Positions 18,574 to 28,206 are shown, counted from the first letter of the stretch. The stretch: DNA of 48,036 bases from Deltaproteobacteria bacterium (GCA_031273455.1 JAISRZ010000135.1:1-48036); one strand, 5' to 3'. Notes: a model not told the origin generated them from the sequence alone. Made by a program: numbers and translations.

Positions 18574-19105
18574 ACAAACCTCCAAAAGGGCTTAGAGTCG
18601 ATTTTAATAAGCGAGAGGGCGGGTCCCGTCTTTTAAGGGCTTATATGGCCTCCCCCCTCGACCGTGATTAAGGCTAAATAAAGTACGAGGTCGGACTAAA
18701 AAGCGGTTTTACCAGCGAATTTTAGGAACTCTTTCGGACTATCTGCACAATGCGGGCCAAAGGCCCGAAAAATGGCCCCAAACCGCCCAAAGTAGCCTCT
18801 AACGGGCTTTCCGCTCGCCTTTTCCCCGGGCCGCGGGCTTGGGAATTCCCCGACATTTTTGTCGGAAAATCTTGGAAGGCTATTTTTTTTGTAACTAAAA
18901 TGTCAAAAATAAAAACCTCACTCCGCCCTAGCTCGGTCGTAAAAGGGGCCTTCCGCCTTAATATTGGTCGTAAAATCGTCAAAAAAGGGTTAGCGCCTCT
19001 TAGGTTGGCCTAAAATTCGCTAGCCAGTCTTTGGGGGAGGGGCAAAACCGCGGGTTTTAGGTTATTATGAACCGGCCCCTAAAAATTAAGGCGGCTGGCT
19101 CGGGT

Positions 19106-19261
19106 GGCCTAGGGAAGGCTTGAGCGGCTCGGGCGGCTCGGGCGGCTCGGCTGGCTCAGGCGGCTCAGGCGGCTCAGGCGGCTCGGGCGGCTCAGGCGGC
19201 TCAGGCGGCTCAGGTGGCTCAGGCGGCTCAGGCGGCTCGGGCGGCCTAGGGAAGGCTTGAG
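19106..19261. repeat. 9-bp GC-rich minisatellite flanked by 19-bp direct repeats
   Basis: About thirteen tandem copies of a 9-base unit (CGGCTCAGG, with CGGCTCGGG variants and single changes) fill 19125-19242. The array is bracketed by two identical 19-base direct repeats starting GGCCTAGGGAAGG at 19106-19124 and 19243-19261. If translated on the plus strand, one frame would read repeated Gly-Ser-Gly-type residues, but no gene surrounds it. Confidence 0.9.
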
Positions 19262-19638
19262 GTCGGACCCTGGGGGCGCTAACCGGGGTAGGTCTGGCCC
19301 AAAGCCGGAGGTTAAGTGAAGTTTTTCTAAAGAAATTGTTAAGGCCCCGAGCTAGCGAAACCCAATAAGAGCGATATTTTTAAATTTAGGCTTGAAATAG
19401 GCTAAGCATTTATTTATATTAATTTTTTAGAGTTTGGATCAAATAAGTTAAACTTGACCCGCCGCGCTAGAGAGACTTAAGCTAAACTCCATTTTCATGT
19501 TTTTAACAATTGAATTTCAAAGATATACTTACAAACATTTTTATTAAAACCTTTTAACCTGTTATTTTGCGCCTTAAGACTGTAATTTAATTATTTAAAC
19601 TAAAAACATTTTATTTATTAACCTTTTTATACAAAAAA

Positions 19639-19674
19639 CCAAGCAACCTGGAGAATTCTCAGGGAACCGCTTGG
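19639..19674 (-). terminator. Terminator-like hairpin, orientation minus
   Basis: CCAAGC (19639-19644) pairs with GCTTGG (19669-19674), and an inner near-palindrome (CCTGGAGAATTCTCAGG) extends the stem. On the minus strand it is followed by six T. No minus-strand gene lies directly upstream, so it may end an unseen transcript or be an accidental structure. Confidence 0.4.
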
Positions 19675-19762
19675 GTCTTTAAAATCAGGTTTAGCTTGAT
19701 TTTTCTAAAAATATAGATTAAACAATCTTATTTTTAGTCGCCCAGCCCTTAGACTTCTTGGT

Positions 19763-19813
19763 TTAAGCTGGGTTAAAATGGAACCCTAGCCGCCTTTTTT
19801 TAACCCGGCTTAA
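19763..19813. other. Hairpin in the leader of the hybrid kinase gene
   Basis: TTAAGCTGGGTTAAAA (19763-19778) and TTTTAACCCGGCTTAA (19798-19813) form a 16-bp stem with one mismatch and a 19-base loop, about 100 bases before the kinase start. It could be a 5' leader structure or a binding site. Confidence 0.4.
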
Positions 19814-19908
19814 GGTTCCTTGGTTCCGCGCGTTCGGGCCCTGACCCTAGCCGCGCGGTCGTCCTTAGCGACTAGGACTGGCGCGAGCGCCTTGGAGAGC
19901 AAGCGTAA

Positions 19909-22900
19909 ATGGACAATCCCAGGCCAACCTCTTTCTATTCCCGAATCAAAAACCTTTTCAACCGCCTGGGAATGCGGTCGAAGCTGATCATTATCTTCCT
20001 TTTGGTCAAGGTTATTCCCCTTATTCTCCTGGCCACCATGGCCTGGCGGCAGTTCACCATCCAAGGGGACGCTCTAAAAAATATCGCCGTCCACGACTCG
20101 TCCGTGGCCTTAAACAACTCGGCTATTGAGAACATTGAGCGCATGTCCACCACCGCGGCCGACCGGGTGGCCACCTTCCTCTACACCCGGGACAGCGACA
20201 TCCTCTACGCGGCTAAGATTAAACCCACCCAAGAGAACTACGAGGCCTTTGTCAACAATCGCCGGGGTCGGTTGATTAAACCCGGTAAATGGCACCTAGA
20301 CCCAGAGATTAACGCCTGGGAGCCCAACGCCTTTCCGCCGGAGTTGCCCAATGGGGTTTCCACCAACCGGGAAAACGAGGACATGGACGGCTTCCACCCC
20401 CGGCCCGCCGACCCATACGAGTACGATATCGTACCCTTGTTCGATGAGATGACCTTTATCGACTTAAACGGCCAAGAGATCGTTAAAGTCTTAAGCCCAG
20501 AGTCCCGGAAAACCCACTACCCTATGGACCCAGCCAAAAAGGACGTGTCCAACCGCTTAAACACCTACGTTAAAGCCGAGACCTACTTTGAGGAGCTTAA
20601 GGATTTAGGCCCCGGGGAAATCTACGTGTCCGATGTCATTGGGGCTTACGTGGGCTCCAACTACATTGGCCTATACACCCCCCAGAACTTGGCCAAAGCT
20701 TCCGAGGACCGGGGGTACGACATCGATTATCAGCCCGAGAAACAGGCCTATAGCGGGCGCGAGAACCCGGTGGGCCAGCGCTTTGAGGGTATTGTCCGTT
20801 GGGCCACCCCGGTTTACGATGAAAATAACGAAAAAATAGGTTACGTGACCTTAGCCTTAAACCACGACCATATCATTGAGCAAATCGACCACTTAACCCC
20901 CATGATGGAAAGAACGGTCCCAGTCTCCAGCGCCTATGAGGGCAACTACGCCTTTATCTGGGACTATAAGGGCCGGAGCGTGGTCCATCCGCGCCACCAC
21001 TCCATGTACGGCTTTGACCCGGAAACCGGCGACCCCCAGGTCCCCTGGCTGGAGTCCTCCATTTACGATGGTTGGCAGGCCAGCGGTAACCCCAAGTGGT
21101 TTGACTACGTTAAAGACTACCCCATCTTTTATGAGCAGTCCCGGACCAAAAAACCGGCCCCAGCTTTAACCAAAGCCGGGCTAGTGGGCTTAGATTGCCG
21201 TTACTTAAACAACGCCCCCCAGTGCACTGGCTGGATGGATCTGACCAAAACCGGCGGCTCGGGCTCTTTCTACATCCTCTGGAGCGGCCTGTACAAACTG
21301 AACACCGCCGCGGCCATACCTTACTACACCGGCCACTACGCCCCCTCGGAGGCCAATGGCTATTCCAAGCGGGGCTTTGGCTTTGTGGCCATTGGCTCGG
21401 GGTTGGACTTTTTCACTTTACCGGCCAAAGAGACGGAAAAGACTCTGTCCAACACCGTGGCCGAGTACTTAAGAAGCACCTTTATCCAGTTGAGCGCGAC
21501 CACCTTAATCCTCATCGTCTTAGTGGTCTTTATCGCCATCTGGATGGCCTCCATCTTAACTAAGAGCATAACGAAGCTCATTGAGGGCATTAACCGCTTT
21601 CGGGACGGGGAACGGCACTTCCGGTTTAACTACCCGGTCCACGATGAGTTCGGGACCTTGGCCGATAGCTTTGACGAGATGGCCCAGGCCATTGAGTCCA
21701 GCGTTAAGAACCCTCTGGCCATCATCGACATGGACCGGCGGATCATCTACATGAACTCTTTGGGGGCCGACCTTTATCACGTCAAGAACACCGAAATCCA
21801 AGGCCTTCTTTACGATGACATCACCGCTTACCCCCAAGGCTCCAAATACTGCCCCATCACCGCCTTAATCGAGGGCCGGGAAGCGGATATCCTTTACTTA
21901 GAGGACGCCCATCGCTATATCCGGGGCAAGGCCAGCTATTTCTACAATAAAGACGGGGATAAAGCCGGTTACATCATTGAGACCCTAAACGTCACGGAAA
22001 TGGTCTTAAAGCAAATCGAGCTGGAAAAGGCCGTCCAATCGGCCAACCTGGCCAATGAGCATAAAGGGGAGTTTTTGGCTCACATGAGCCACGAGATCCG
22101 CACCCCCATGAACGCCATTATCGGGCTCTCGGCCATTGTGAAGGACAACCTGGGGCACATCAAGTCCGATTCCCATGAATTACAAGAAGTTAAGGATAAC
22201 GTCCGGCAGATTGAGTCCTCTTCTTTCCACTTATTGGGCTTATTAAACGACATTTTGGATCTTTCCAAGATCGAGGCCGGGAAAATCGAGCTGACCAACG
22301 AGGTGGTGGAGCTGAAAGTCTTGGTCAACACGGTCACCAGCATCATGAAGACCCGCTGCCGGGACAAGGGCATTGACTTTTTCCACCCGGAATTGGATTT
22401 TCAGCCCGCGACCTTCTTAACCGATCCCCTGCACTTACGGCAGGTTTTAATCAACCTATTGGGGAACGCGGTCAAGTTCACCCCGGAGGCTGGCCGGATC
22501 GAGTTTTTAGTGAAGCGTTTGGACCGGGAAGGCGATAAATCCTTAATCGAGTTCACGGTCAAAGACTCGGGCATCGGTATCTCCGATGAGGCCATGCAAG
22601 CCATCTTCCAGCCCTTTGAGCAGGGCGGCGGGAAAATCACCCGGATCTACGGGGGCACCGGCCTAGGGCTCACCATTAGCCGGCATATCGTCCGGCTCTT
22701 TGGCGGGGATATTAAAGTCACCAGCGAAGTGGGCCAAGGGAGCGAGTTTAAGTTTAGCGTCTGGCTCAAGGAAACTAAGTCGACCATCGCCAATGAGCCG
22801 ATCATAACCGATCCCACCGGGCGTTTCGCCGGCAAAAAAGCCTTGCTCGTGGACGACGTGGATTTAAACCGGAAGATCGCTAGAGCCATGCTAAAGGTCA

Positions 22901-23217
22901 CGGGCATCGCCATTGACGAGGCCAACGATGGCTCGGAGGCGGTTAAAAAGTTTAGCGAGTCCCCGGAAAACACTTACAGCATCATCCTCATGGACGTGCA
23001 GATGCCCATTATGGACGGTTACCAGGCCTCGGAAGCCATTAGAAACTTGGACCGGAAAGACGCCAAAGACGTCCCCATCATCGCTCTAACGGCCAACGCT
23101 TTTAAAGACGACATTGAAAAAGCCTTAAAGGCCGGCATGAACGCCCACATCGCTAAACCGGTCAAGCTGGACAAGATTGTGGAGGCTATTAGTAAGAGCC
23201 TTAAAACGCTGGAGTAA
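19909..23217 (+). CDS. Hybrid sensor histidine kinase (Cache-HAMP-PAS-HisKA-HATPase-REC)
   Basis: An 1102-residue membrane hybrid kinase. A first membrane helix (about 24-46) is followed by a large periplasmic region (about 47-520) that looks like a double Cache sensor, a second helix (about 527-549), HAMP (550-600), a PAS domain (about 600-700), HisKA with HMSHEIRTPMN (phospho-acceptor H728), HATPase with N853 (LLGNAVKF), DSGIG and GGTGLGLTIS, and a C-terminal receiver with phospho-acceptor D1029 (ILMDVQMP) and K1083. There is no Hpt domain, so the phosphorelay partner is elsewhere. The ligand is unknown; Cache domains usually bind small molecules such as amino acids or carboxylates. The gene stands alone and converges on the methyltransferase gene, 7 bases apart. 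Confidence 0.93.
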   Translation: MDNPRPTSFYSRIKNLFNRLGMRSKLIIIFLLVKVIPLILLATMAWRQFTIQGDALKNIAVHDSSVALNNSAIENIERMSTTAADRVATFLYTRDSDILYAAKIKPTQENYEAFVNNRRGRLIKPGKWHLDPEINAWEPNAFPPELPNGVSTNRENEDMDGFHPRPADPYEYDIVPLFDEMTFIDLNGQEIVKVLSPESRKTHYPMDPAKKDVSNRLNTYVKAETYFEELKDLGPGEIYVSDVIGAYVGSNYIGLYTPQNLAKASEDRGYDIDYQPEKQAYSGRENPVGQRFEGIVRWATPVYDENNEKIGYVTLALNHDHIIEQIDHLTPMMERTVPVSSAYEGNYAFIWDYKGRSVVHPRHHSMYGFDPETGDPQVPWLESSIYDGWQASGNPKWFDYVKDYPIFYEQSRTKKPAPALTKAGLVGLDCRYLNNAPQCTGWMDLTKTGGSGSFYILWSGLYKLNTAAAIPYYTGHYAPSEANGYSKRGFGFVAIGSGLDFFTLPAKETEKTLSNTVAEYLRSTFIQLSATTLILIVLVVFIAIWMASILTKSITKLIEGINRFRDGERHFRFNYPVHDEFGTLADSFDEMAQAIESSVKNPLAIIDMDRRIIYMNSLGADLYHVKNTEIQGLLYDDITAYPQGSKYCPITALIEGREADILYLEDAHRYIRGKASYFYNKDGDKAGYIIETLNVTEMVLKQIELEKAVQSANLANEHKGEFLAHMSHEIRTPMNAIIGLSAIVKDNLGHIKSDSHELQEVKDNVRQIESSSFHLLGLLNDILDLSKIEAGKIELTNEVVELKVLVNTVTSIMKTRCRDKGIDFFHPELDFQPATFLTDPLHLRQVLINLLGNAVKFTPEAGRIEFLVKRLDREGDKSLIEFTVKDSGIGISDEAMQAIFQPFEQGGGKITRIYGGTGLGLTISRHIVRLFGGDIKVTSEVGQGSEFKFSVWLKETKSTIANEPIITDPTGRFAGKKALLVDDVDLNRKIARAMLKVTGIAIDEANDGSEAVKKFSESPENTYSIILMDVQMPIMDGYQASEAIRNLDRKDAKDVPIIALTANAFKDDIEKALKAGMNAHIAKPVKLDKIVEAISKSLKTLE

Positions 23218-23224
23218 AGGCCAG

Positions 23225-24151
23225 TTATTTAGAGGCTTTTCGGGGCTTTAGGGCGGCTAAAACTTCTTTTAAGGTGGCTTTAATAACATTGACCGGGACC
23301 GCGTTACCGGCTTGTTTTCTGGTGTGGAAGTCCGCGCAAACGATTTTAAACGAGTCGGGAAAGCCTTGTAACCGTAAAAGCTCCCTCGGGGTGAAGCGTC
23401 TTTGGCCGTTCACCAATAAGTAGTTATACGACGCCCCGGCCCTTAAGGCGCAGGAGTAAGGGTAGCTAGAGATATGGCCGCTTTTGTTCTCATGCCAGAC
23501 GCTCGGCTGGTATTGGCTCACGTGGTCGGTTTGGCGCTTATCTAAGATCCTTTGGCTCGCGAAATACTTAGCCGGGATGGTCCCCTCGGGCTCCAAGATA
23601 TCCTCTAACCGGCTAACCTTCTGATCCCCTTCTGGAAACTTAAAGTCCACCGTTGGATCCAAAAAGCCGACGATAATAGTCCTTTCCCTTTTTTGCGGCA
23701 AACCAAACTTTAAGGCGTTTAAAACGCTCCACCGCGTCTTATAACCTAAGGACTCCAAGGTCGATAGGATGATCTTTAGGGTCTCGCCATTATTGTGTCG
23801 GCTTAAAAGCTTCACGTTTTCCAAGATAAAAAAACTCGGCTTTTTGGCCTTTAAGACCCGGGCGATCTCAAAGAACAAGGGCCCCCGGCTATCCTGAAAG
23901 CCCAAGCGGCGCCCGATAACGCTAAAGGGTTGGCAAGGAAACCCGGCGAACAGAGCGTCATGGTCAGGAATAAGGGCCGCGTCAATGGCGGTGATATCCC
24001 CATAAGTTTCCATCTGGTAGTTGGCCGCGTAAGCTCGCCGGGCCTCTGGGTCGATTTCGCTAGCGAAGACGCACTTTCCGCCTAAAGCCTTGGCCGCTTG
24101 ATGGAACCCACCAATGCCCGCGAATAAATCAATAAAAGTGAACGCCGCCAA
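23225..24151 (-). CDS. DNA (cytosine-5-)-methyltransferase
   Basis: C5-cytosine methyltransferase of 308 residues, near the size of HhaI-type enzymes. Motif I is FIDLFAGIGGF, motif IV GFPCQPFS with catalytic C73, motif VI ENVKLL (E111), motif VIII QKRERTIIVGF, a short target-recognition region (about 190-255), then motif IX (RRFTPRELLRLQGFPDSF) and motif X (QAGNAVPVNV). All catalytic motifs are intact. The TTG start at 24151 has GGAG seven bases upstream and leaves motif I near the N terminus, as expected. No restriction endonuclease or Vsr gene is adjacent, so it appears to be a solitary methyltransferase. The target sequence cannot be read from the protein. Confidence 0.95.
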   Translation of the reverse strand: MAAFTFIDLFAGIGGFHQAAKALGGKCVFASEIDPEARRAYAANYQMETYGDITAIDAALIPDHDALFAGFPCQPFSVIGRRLGFQDSRGPLFFEIARVLKAKKPSFFILENVKLLSRHNNGETLKIILSTLESLGYKTRWSVLNALKFGLPQKRERTIIVGFLDPTVDFKFPEGDQKVSRLEDILEPEGTIPAKYFASQRILDKRQTDHVSQYQPSVWHENKSGHISSYPYSCALRAGASYNYLLVNGQRRFTPRELLRLQGFPDSFKIVCADFHTRKQAGNAVPVNVIKATLKEVLAALKPRKASK

Positions 24152-24832
24152 TCCTTAGCTCCTTAGCTATCGCCCTTAATAATCATACGTTTTTAACCGA
24201 TTAGTCTTTAGTTGACCGCCAAAAGTCTCCCTAACCCAACCGCGAGCCTTAGTCGCTAAACTCTAGGGCCCTATGGGCGAAGAATAAGCCCCTTATGATT
24301 GGGGGCCGCGTCTAGAGGAAAATTTCTTGATCGCGGCTTAAGGCTTAGGGGGGCTCCGTTAAAAAGATCGAAAAAATTCGCTAAAGTTCCCTAAAAATCG
24401 ATCAAGATCTCGGCCATCTATCCATCTATCCACCTCTATCCATCTATCCACCTCTATCTAGGGGCTCTTGAAAAGGGCTAAAAAATAGATATTATAATAC
24501 CAAACCCCAAAATTAAAAGTTAAGGAAGGGGGTCGCGAAAGGCGCGAAAACCCTTGGCTAGAGTCACCAAGGCTACGACACAGGAATTTTAAATTTGGAT
24601 TAGGGTTCATTTTAGGAATTCCTTGATTTAGAAGGTTTTAAGGCTATTTTTCCTTATTGAGAATCTAGAAAATAATGAAAAAAGAGAAAAAATTTTTTGC
24701 TCGAGTTTAAGAGGCTATTTTAAAGATAAATTTGATTTTTTCACTGAATTTAGGGTAAAGTTATTGATTAAGACCAAATTGTGGTCTTTAAAAAACAAAC
24801 AACTGGATATATGGTGCGGACAGTCAGGTGAG
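24152..24832. other. Non-coding stretch between methyltransferase and transposase
   Basis: No gene is recognised. Composition shifts from GC-moderate to AT-rich toward the transposase, suggesting an insertion boundary at roughly 24.5-24.8 kb. An 18-bp tandem repeat lies at 24418-24460. Confidence 0.45.
24418..24460. repeat. 18-bp tandem repeat, 2.4 copies
   Basis: CTATCCATCTATCCACCT occurs at 24418-24435 and 24436-24453, with a partial third copy to 24460. The unit itself is built from an inner CTATCCAT motif. Confidence 0.85.
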
Positions 24833-26221
24833 CTAACCGGGAGAAGGCCTGATTTTCTCATAGCCTATAATAATAGCTAACAGTTGTGAGATGGAACGCG
24901 CACGCCGCGCTATCAAAATAGATCTGAAAACTTCAAAAAAAGCTTTGGTGGTACCAAATTTAGCTTGAGCTGTTATCCATTGTTGGTCAAATATATTTGC
25001 TAAGACATGCATGTTAAAAGCTATGGCCAGCAAATAGACCATTACCGTCCCTAAATTAATTTTACCATGACCGAAATTGTGTTCAAGGTTATACCCCTGA
25101 TTTTTCATTACGTTAAATTCGCCGTTCTCTATATTCCATCTATCTTTACCGCATTCTACGATATCGATTACATTTTGTTTCGTAGGGACAATATTGGTAA
25201 TAAATGCAAAATGCGAAATTGTCTCCTTGTTTCCTTGTACAATTTTTTGTTCAAGCTCAACTAAATTTGTTTTAACAACTTGACCTTTGTCGTATTTAAT
25301 GTCAATATTCTTCATATAGCTATATGTTAAGATTTCTTTTCCACCATGCTTACCTTTTAATTGGTTTTCTTTGATAATAGTAGGTAATTTCATTCCGTTT
25401 TTGTATGAATAAAGATGTTTATGACTTTTTTCTTTGCAAGTGAAGATATATGAAAGCCCGGGATATTGTTCGAGCATTTTTATTAAGGGGTCGTGGGCAT
25501 AAATGTCGTCACCCAGTAAGATCACTTCTTTGGGATCAATTTTTTCTAATAACCTCGGGATTAGTCGCTTAGCGGCATTGATTTCACAATCTTGTTTTTT
25601 AAAAACAGCACTATTTCGTATGAATTCCATGCCACAGGTGACAACTGTTTTTAATTCATGAGATACTATAACGGCCGCTAAAACATGTTCATTATATTCT
25701 ATTGTAGGATTATCTGTGTTACCATTGTGTTTTTTAGTACAACAAAATATACAATTTATATTTTTAGATGCAAAAATACCTGAACCGTCTAATGCAATAA
25801 CAGTTTTGCCATTAAATGATCTAAAATTTTTTAAGACCTTTTTGTCCGTTGATTTAATAATTAAATCAGACATTTGTTGCAACAATTTGTCTAAATATGT
25901 CGTATCAATACCATCTAACATATTTCTAACAGTATTTGGTGTGATAACATGCTTTGTTTTCATACCCCATTTTTTTATAAATTTAAAACACCTCTCCATT
26001 TGAAAAATTTTTGAAAGATTGTTGAAGGGAATAGCACCATCCATCATAGTATTGGCAAAATTATTAAAAGATTGTGATTTAGTAAAAAACATTGCTAAAG
26101 CATACAATAAAGCAACTTGTAATGGATAAGAAATATTCTTCCCAACCCGGATATCCGGAATCGAAGAGAACACACTCATGATGTTATTGTTCAGTAGCCT
26201 TGATGCAAAGTTCCATTTCAT
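24833..26221 (-). CDS. DDE transposase, IS4-like, of an AT-rich insertion sequence
   Basis: A 462-residue transposase. A catalytic triad is visible: D145 in VIALDGSGIF, D238/D239 in LLGDDIYAH, and E365 in RWNIENGEFNVMKNQG, the last followed by LEHNFGHGK. The N terminus (MSVFSSIPDIRVGKNISYPL) matches the DDE_Tnp_1-associated region of IS4-superfamily enzymes. The exact IS family is not certain. Codon use is strongly AT-rich and unlike the neighbouring genes, so the element was probably acquired recently from another background. The open frame appears intact. Inverted terminal repeats could not be found by eye near 24.8 or 26.3 kb. Confidence 0.8.
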   Translation of the reverse strand: MKWNFASRLLNNNIMSVFSSIPDIRVGKNISYPLQVALLYALAMFFTKSQSFNNFANTMMDGAIPFNNLSKIFQMERCFKFIKKWGMKTKHVITPNTVRNMLDGIDTTYLDKLLQQMSDLIIKSTDKKVLKNFRSFNGKTVIALDGSGIFASKNINCIFCCTKKHNGNTDNPTIEYNEHVLAAVIVSHELKTVVTCGMEFIRNSAVFKKQDCEINAAKRLIPRLLEKIDPKEVILLGDDIYAHDPLIKMLEQYPGLSYIFTCKEKSHKHLYSYKNGMKLPTIIKENQLKGKHGGKEILTYSYMKNIDIKYDKGQVVKTNLVELEQKIVQGNKETISHFAFITNIVPTKQNVIDIVECGKDRWNIENGEFNVMKNQGYNLEHNFGHGKINLGTVMVYLLAIAFNMHVLANIFDQQWITAQAKFGTTKAFFEVFRSILIARRARSISQLLAIIIGYEKIRPSPG

Positions 26222-26729
26222 AATTGTTCACTCTTTTCCTCAGATAGGTGTCTTATCTTATTGAATAACAAAAATAATATTAATAACAGTAGTTTAATTT
26301 AATAATATATTTTTAATAACGATATATAGGATAACAACAACCAGCTAATCTTGAGTTGCTGAGCCTTTCTAGCACTCCTCATGGATCATACGTCCAAAGT
26401 GAGCGTAATGTCAAGAGGGAAAAAGATCTTTTTAGTTGGAAGAGTTGGAAGAGTGAAAGCAGTAAATTGAGTGATATAGAAATAAATTATGGAAAAGAGG
26501 AAGTAAAATTTAATATAATTTAAAATTATTAATCATCATAAATAATGGAGCATGAACTTTTCTCACTTCCCGAGCGCGAGACCAAAACCAAATAGTTGAG
26601 GTCAATTCATTAATTCTTCGGCATCAAAAATTGATTAGCCTCAGCAATCATAAAATTTTAGTTTATAGGTAATACGTTAAAATCCCCGAAACCCTTTTCA
26701 CCAAGCCACTTTAATGATATACCGGGAGT

Positions 26730-26838
26730 CTAAAACATTTGCCAACTAAAGGCCAGGCCGTCCGTTTCGTGGAAGCTATAAGTGGTAAAATCATTTTGAT
26801 AGTTAGTATATCTATTGGTAAAACTTAAAAACACCCAT
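26730..26838 (-). pseudogene. Possible remnant of an outer-membrane beta-barrel C terminus
   Basis: Reading the minus strand into the TAG at 26730 gives about 36 residues with alternating polar and aromatic character, ending in GLAFSWQMF. A terminal aromatic residue after beta-strand-like sequence is typical of outer-membrane barrels. The upstream part breaks at stops. Assignment is by residue pattern only. Confidence 0.3.
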
Positions 26839-27023
26839 TGTCAACATAAAAAATATGGTATCTAAAATTGTTTAGATGCAATATATTTAATTTATCTAAT
26901 ATTATGACAATATTATCGCATTATATCAATAAATAATAATTCTCTGTGCAATAAAAGTATATTATTTTAATTAAATTTTATATATTAAGTTGAATTATGA
27001 TTAAATATATATACAGCCACTAA

Positions 27024-27053
27024 GGGGGGGCACCCCGGGGGCACCGGGGGTGC
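27024..27053. repeat. GC-rich hairpin with long G runs inside AT-rich DNA
   Basis: Runs of seven, five and five G surround a GCACCCC/GGGGTGC inverted repeat (27030-27036 and 27047-27053). The sequence stands out sharply from its AT-rich surroundings, about 180 bases before a gene start. Confidence 0.6.
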
Positions 27054-27234
27054 TTATCGCAAATTTAAAACTGCTGGCTACGACAAAATAGCCTTGTATT
27101 TTGATTTTCCTTACTGTACAATACCCAAAGACACAATTTTAAAAAGTCTGTATTTTTATAATTCTATTCTATTGACTTATAATTTTTTACATTAAACCAA
27201 TAAAATTTTATCTTTTAACTGTAAAAAGGCAATC

Positions 27235-27996
27235 ATGGCGACCCAACCAATTTATCAGTTTTCGGTCCAACTTTTAGACTTTAAACCTCATATATGGCGG
27301 GTCTTTGAAGTTTTAGGGGACACTAAAATCTCCCATCTTTGTTACTATATGATGGATATGTTTCAAATGGCGGGCAGTCATCTTTTTAGCTTGGAAGTCC
27401 AATTGAACCACGATCTGGACGAGGACGAGGACGATGACGACGCCTGGTATGACGAGGACGATGAGGACGATGAGGACGATTGGGATGATGAGGACGATTG
27501 GGAGGAGGAGGCGGACGACTGGGATGATGAGGAGGACGATGACTGGCGGGACTCTGAGGAGCTAGTTTTCGAGTTCGTTGATAAAGATGACCCGCTAAGC
27601 GACCACGGCGCCGATATTTTATCTCCCAGTGAATATAGTTTAGAAAAAATTAAACCGAATCCGGGCTCTATCTTTACGCTGACCTATGATTTTGGCGATG
27701 ACTGGCGGGTGGAGGCCGAACTGATCAAAATTTTAGCCAACCCCAAGGCGAGTAACTCCTTATTCCCCCGGATCCTGAGCGGTCAAGGCTATGGAATCGT
27801 GGAGGACTGTGGCGGCGTTGAAGGCTTAAAAGACCTAGTTAAAGCTTTCAAATTAAAAAAGGGCCCTACCTATAAAGAACTTCAGGAATCGCTTGAGCTT
27901 GATGATTTTGATATTAATAATTTCAATCTAGACCATTTGAACGAGAGTTTGCGTAATTGCGTAAATTTTATGACGTTTTTTTATGAAAATAAATAG
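27235..27996 (+). CDS. pRiA4b ORF3-like protein with a long acidic insert (paralogue 1)
   Basis: A 253-residue protein of the Plasmid pRiA4b ORF-3/IS1096 TnpR-like family, whose biochemical role is unknown. Family landmarks are PIYQFSVQLLDFKPHIWR at the N terminus, FTLTYDFGDDWRVEAELIKI (about 147-166) and FPRILSGQGYGIVEDCGG (about 177-194). Between residues about 60 and 108 lies an insert composed almost only of Asp, Glu and Trp, absent from the two paralogues downstream. This could be a DNA- or histone-mimicking acidic patch, or simply repeat expansion of GAC/GAT/GAG codons. The ATG at 27235 aligns with the paralogues. It is the first of three tandem family members. Confidence 0.8.
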   Translation: MATQPIYQFSVQLLDFKPHIWRVFEVLGDTKISHLCYYMMDMFQMAGSHLFSLEVQLNHDLDEDEDDDDAWYDEDDEDDEDDWDDEDDWEEEADDWDDEEDDDWRDSEELVFEFVDKDDPLSDHGADILSPSEYSLEKIKPNPGSIFTLTYDFGDDWRVEAELIKILANPKASNSLFPRILSGQGYGIVEDCGGVEGLKDLVKAFKLKKGPTYKELQESLELDDFDINNFNLDHLNESLRNCVNFMTFFYENK

Positions 27997-28206
27997 CCGC
28001 CAATCTTAGTTTGGCTCTTCGCTGGGGGTTAAGCTTTATGGCCTTATAAATGAGCCAAAAAATGACCGGTTTCCGAAGGCGCTCACCCGCCTTAACTCTA
28101 ACCTTTCCGATCTAATAATAACCATATAGCCAACTTTAAGCGCCTATTAATAGCCGCTTTTCTTATTAACTATTTTGACGCTCAATTGGGGATAAACGGT
28201 ATAATA

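Larger units (their letters stand above)
18574..19908. other. 1.3-kb non-coding region between urtA and the hybrid kinase
   Basis: This should contain the divergent promoters of the urea operon and the kinase gene. Short open frames exist but lack coding character. The region holds a small hairpin CCGACATTTTTGTCGG near 18850, the GGCTCAGGC minisatellite (19106-19261), an AT-rich stretch (about 19380-19640), and two larger hairpins (19639-19674 and 19763-19813), listed separately. Confidence 0.5.
26222..27234. other. 1-kb AT-rich, largely non-coding region with decayed sequence
   Basis: Very AT-rich. It contains a short outer-membrane-protein-like tail on the minus strand (about 26730-26838) and a GC-rich hairpin (27024-27053). 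The last 150 bases should hold the promoter of the first pRiA4b-ORF3-like gene. No intact gene is seen. Confidence 0.5.

Noticed and set aside
18600..18720. Possible sigma-54 promoter upstream of urtA (TGG followed by GC)
   Set aside because: The spacing between GG and GC is 7 instead of the required 10, so the match fails.
18722..19013. Overlapping short ORFs on both strands downstream of the urea operon promoter region
   Set aside because: Low-complexity, no ribosome binding site, no family resemblance; more likely chance frames in GC-rich DNA.
19125..19242. CRISPR array or Gly-Ser linker gene in the GC-rich repeats
   Set aside because: The units are 9 bp with no spacers, so not CRISPR, and no start or flanking coding sequence supports a protein.
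24418..24460. Tandem repeat as an iteron-type origin
   Set aside because: Only 2.4 copies, and no replication initiator or DnaA-box cluster was seen nearby.
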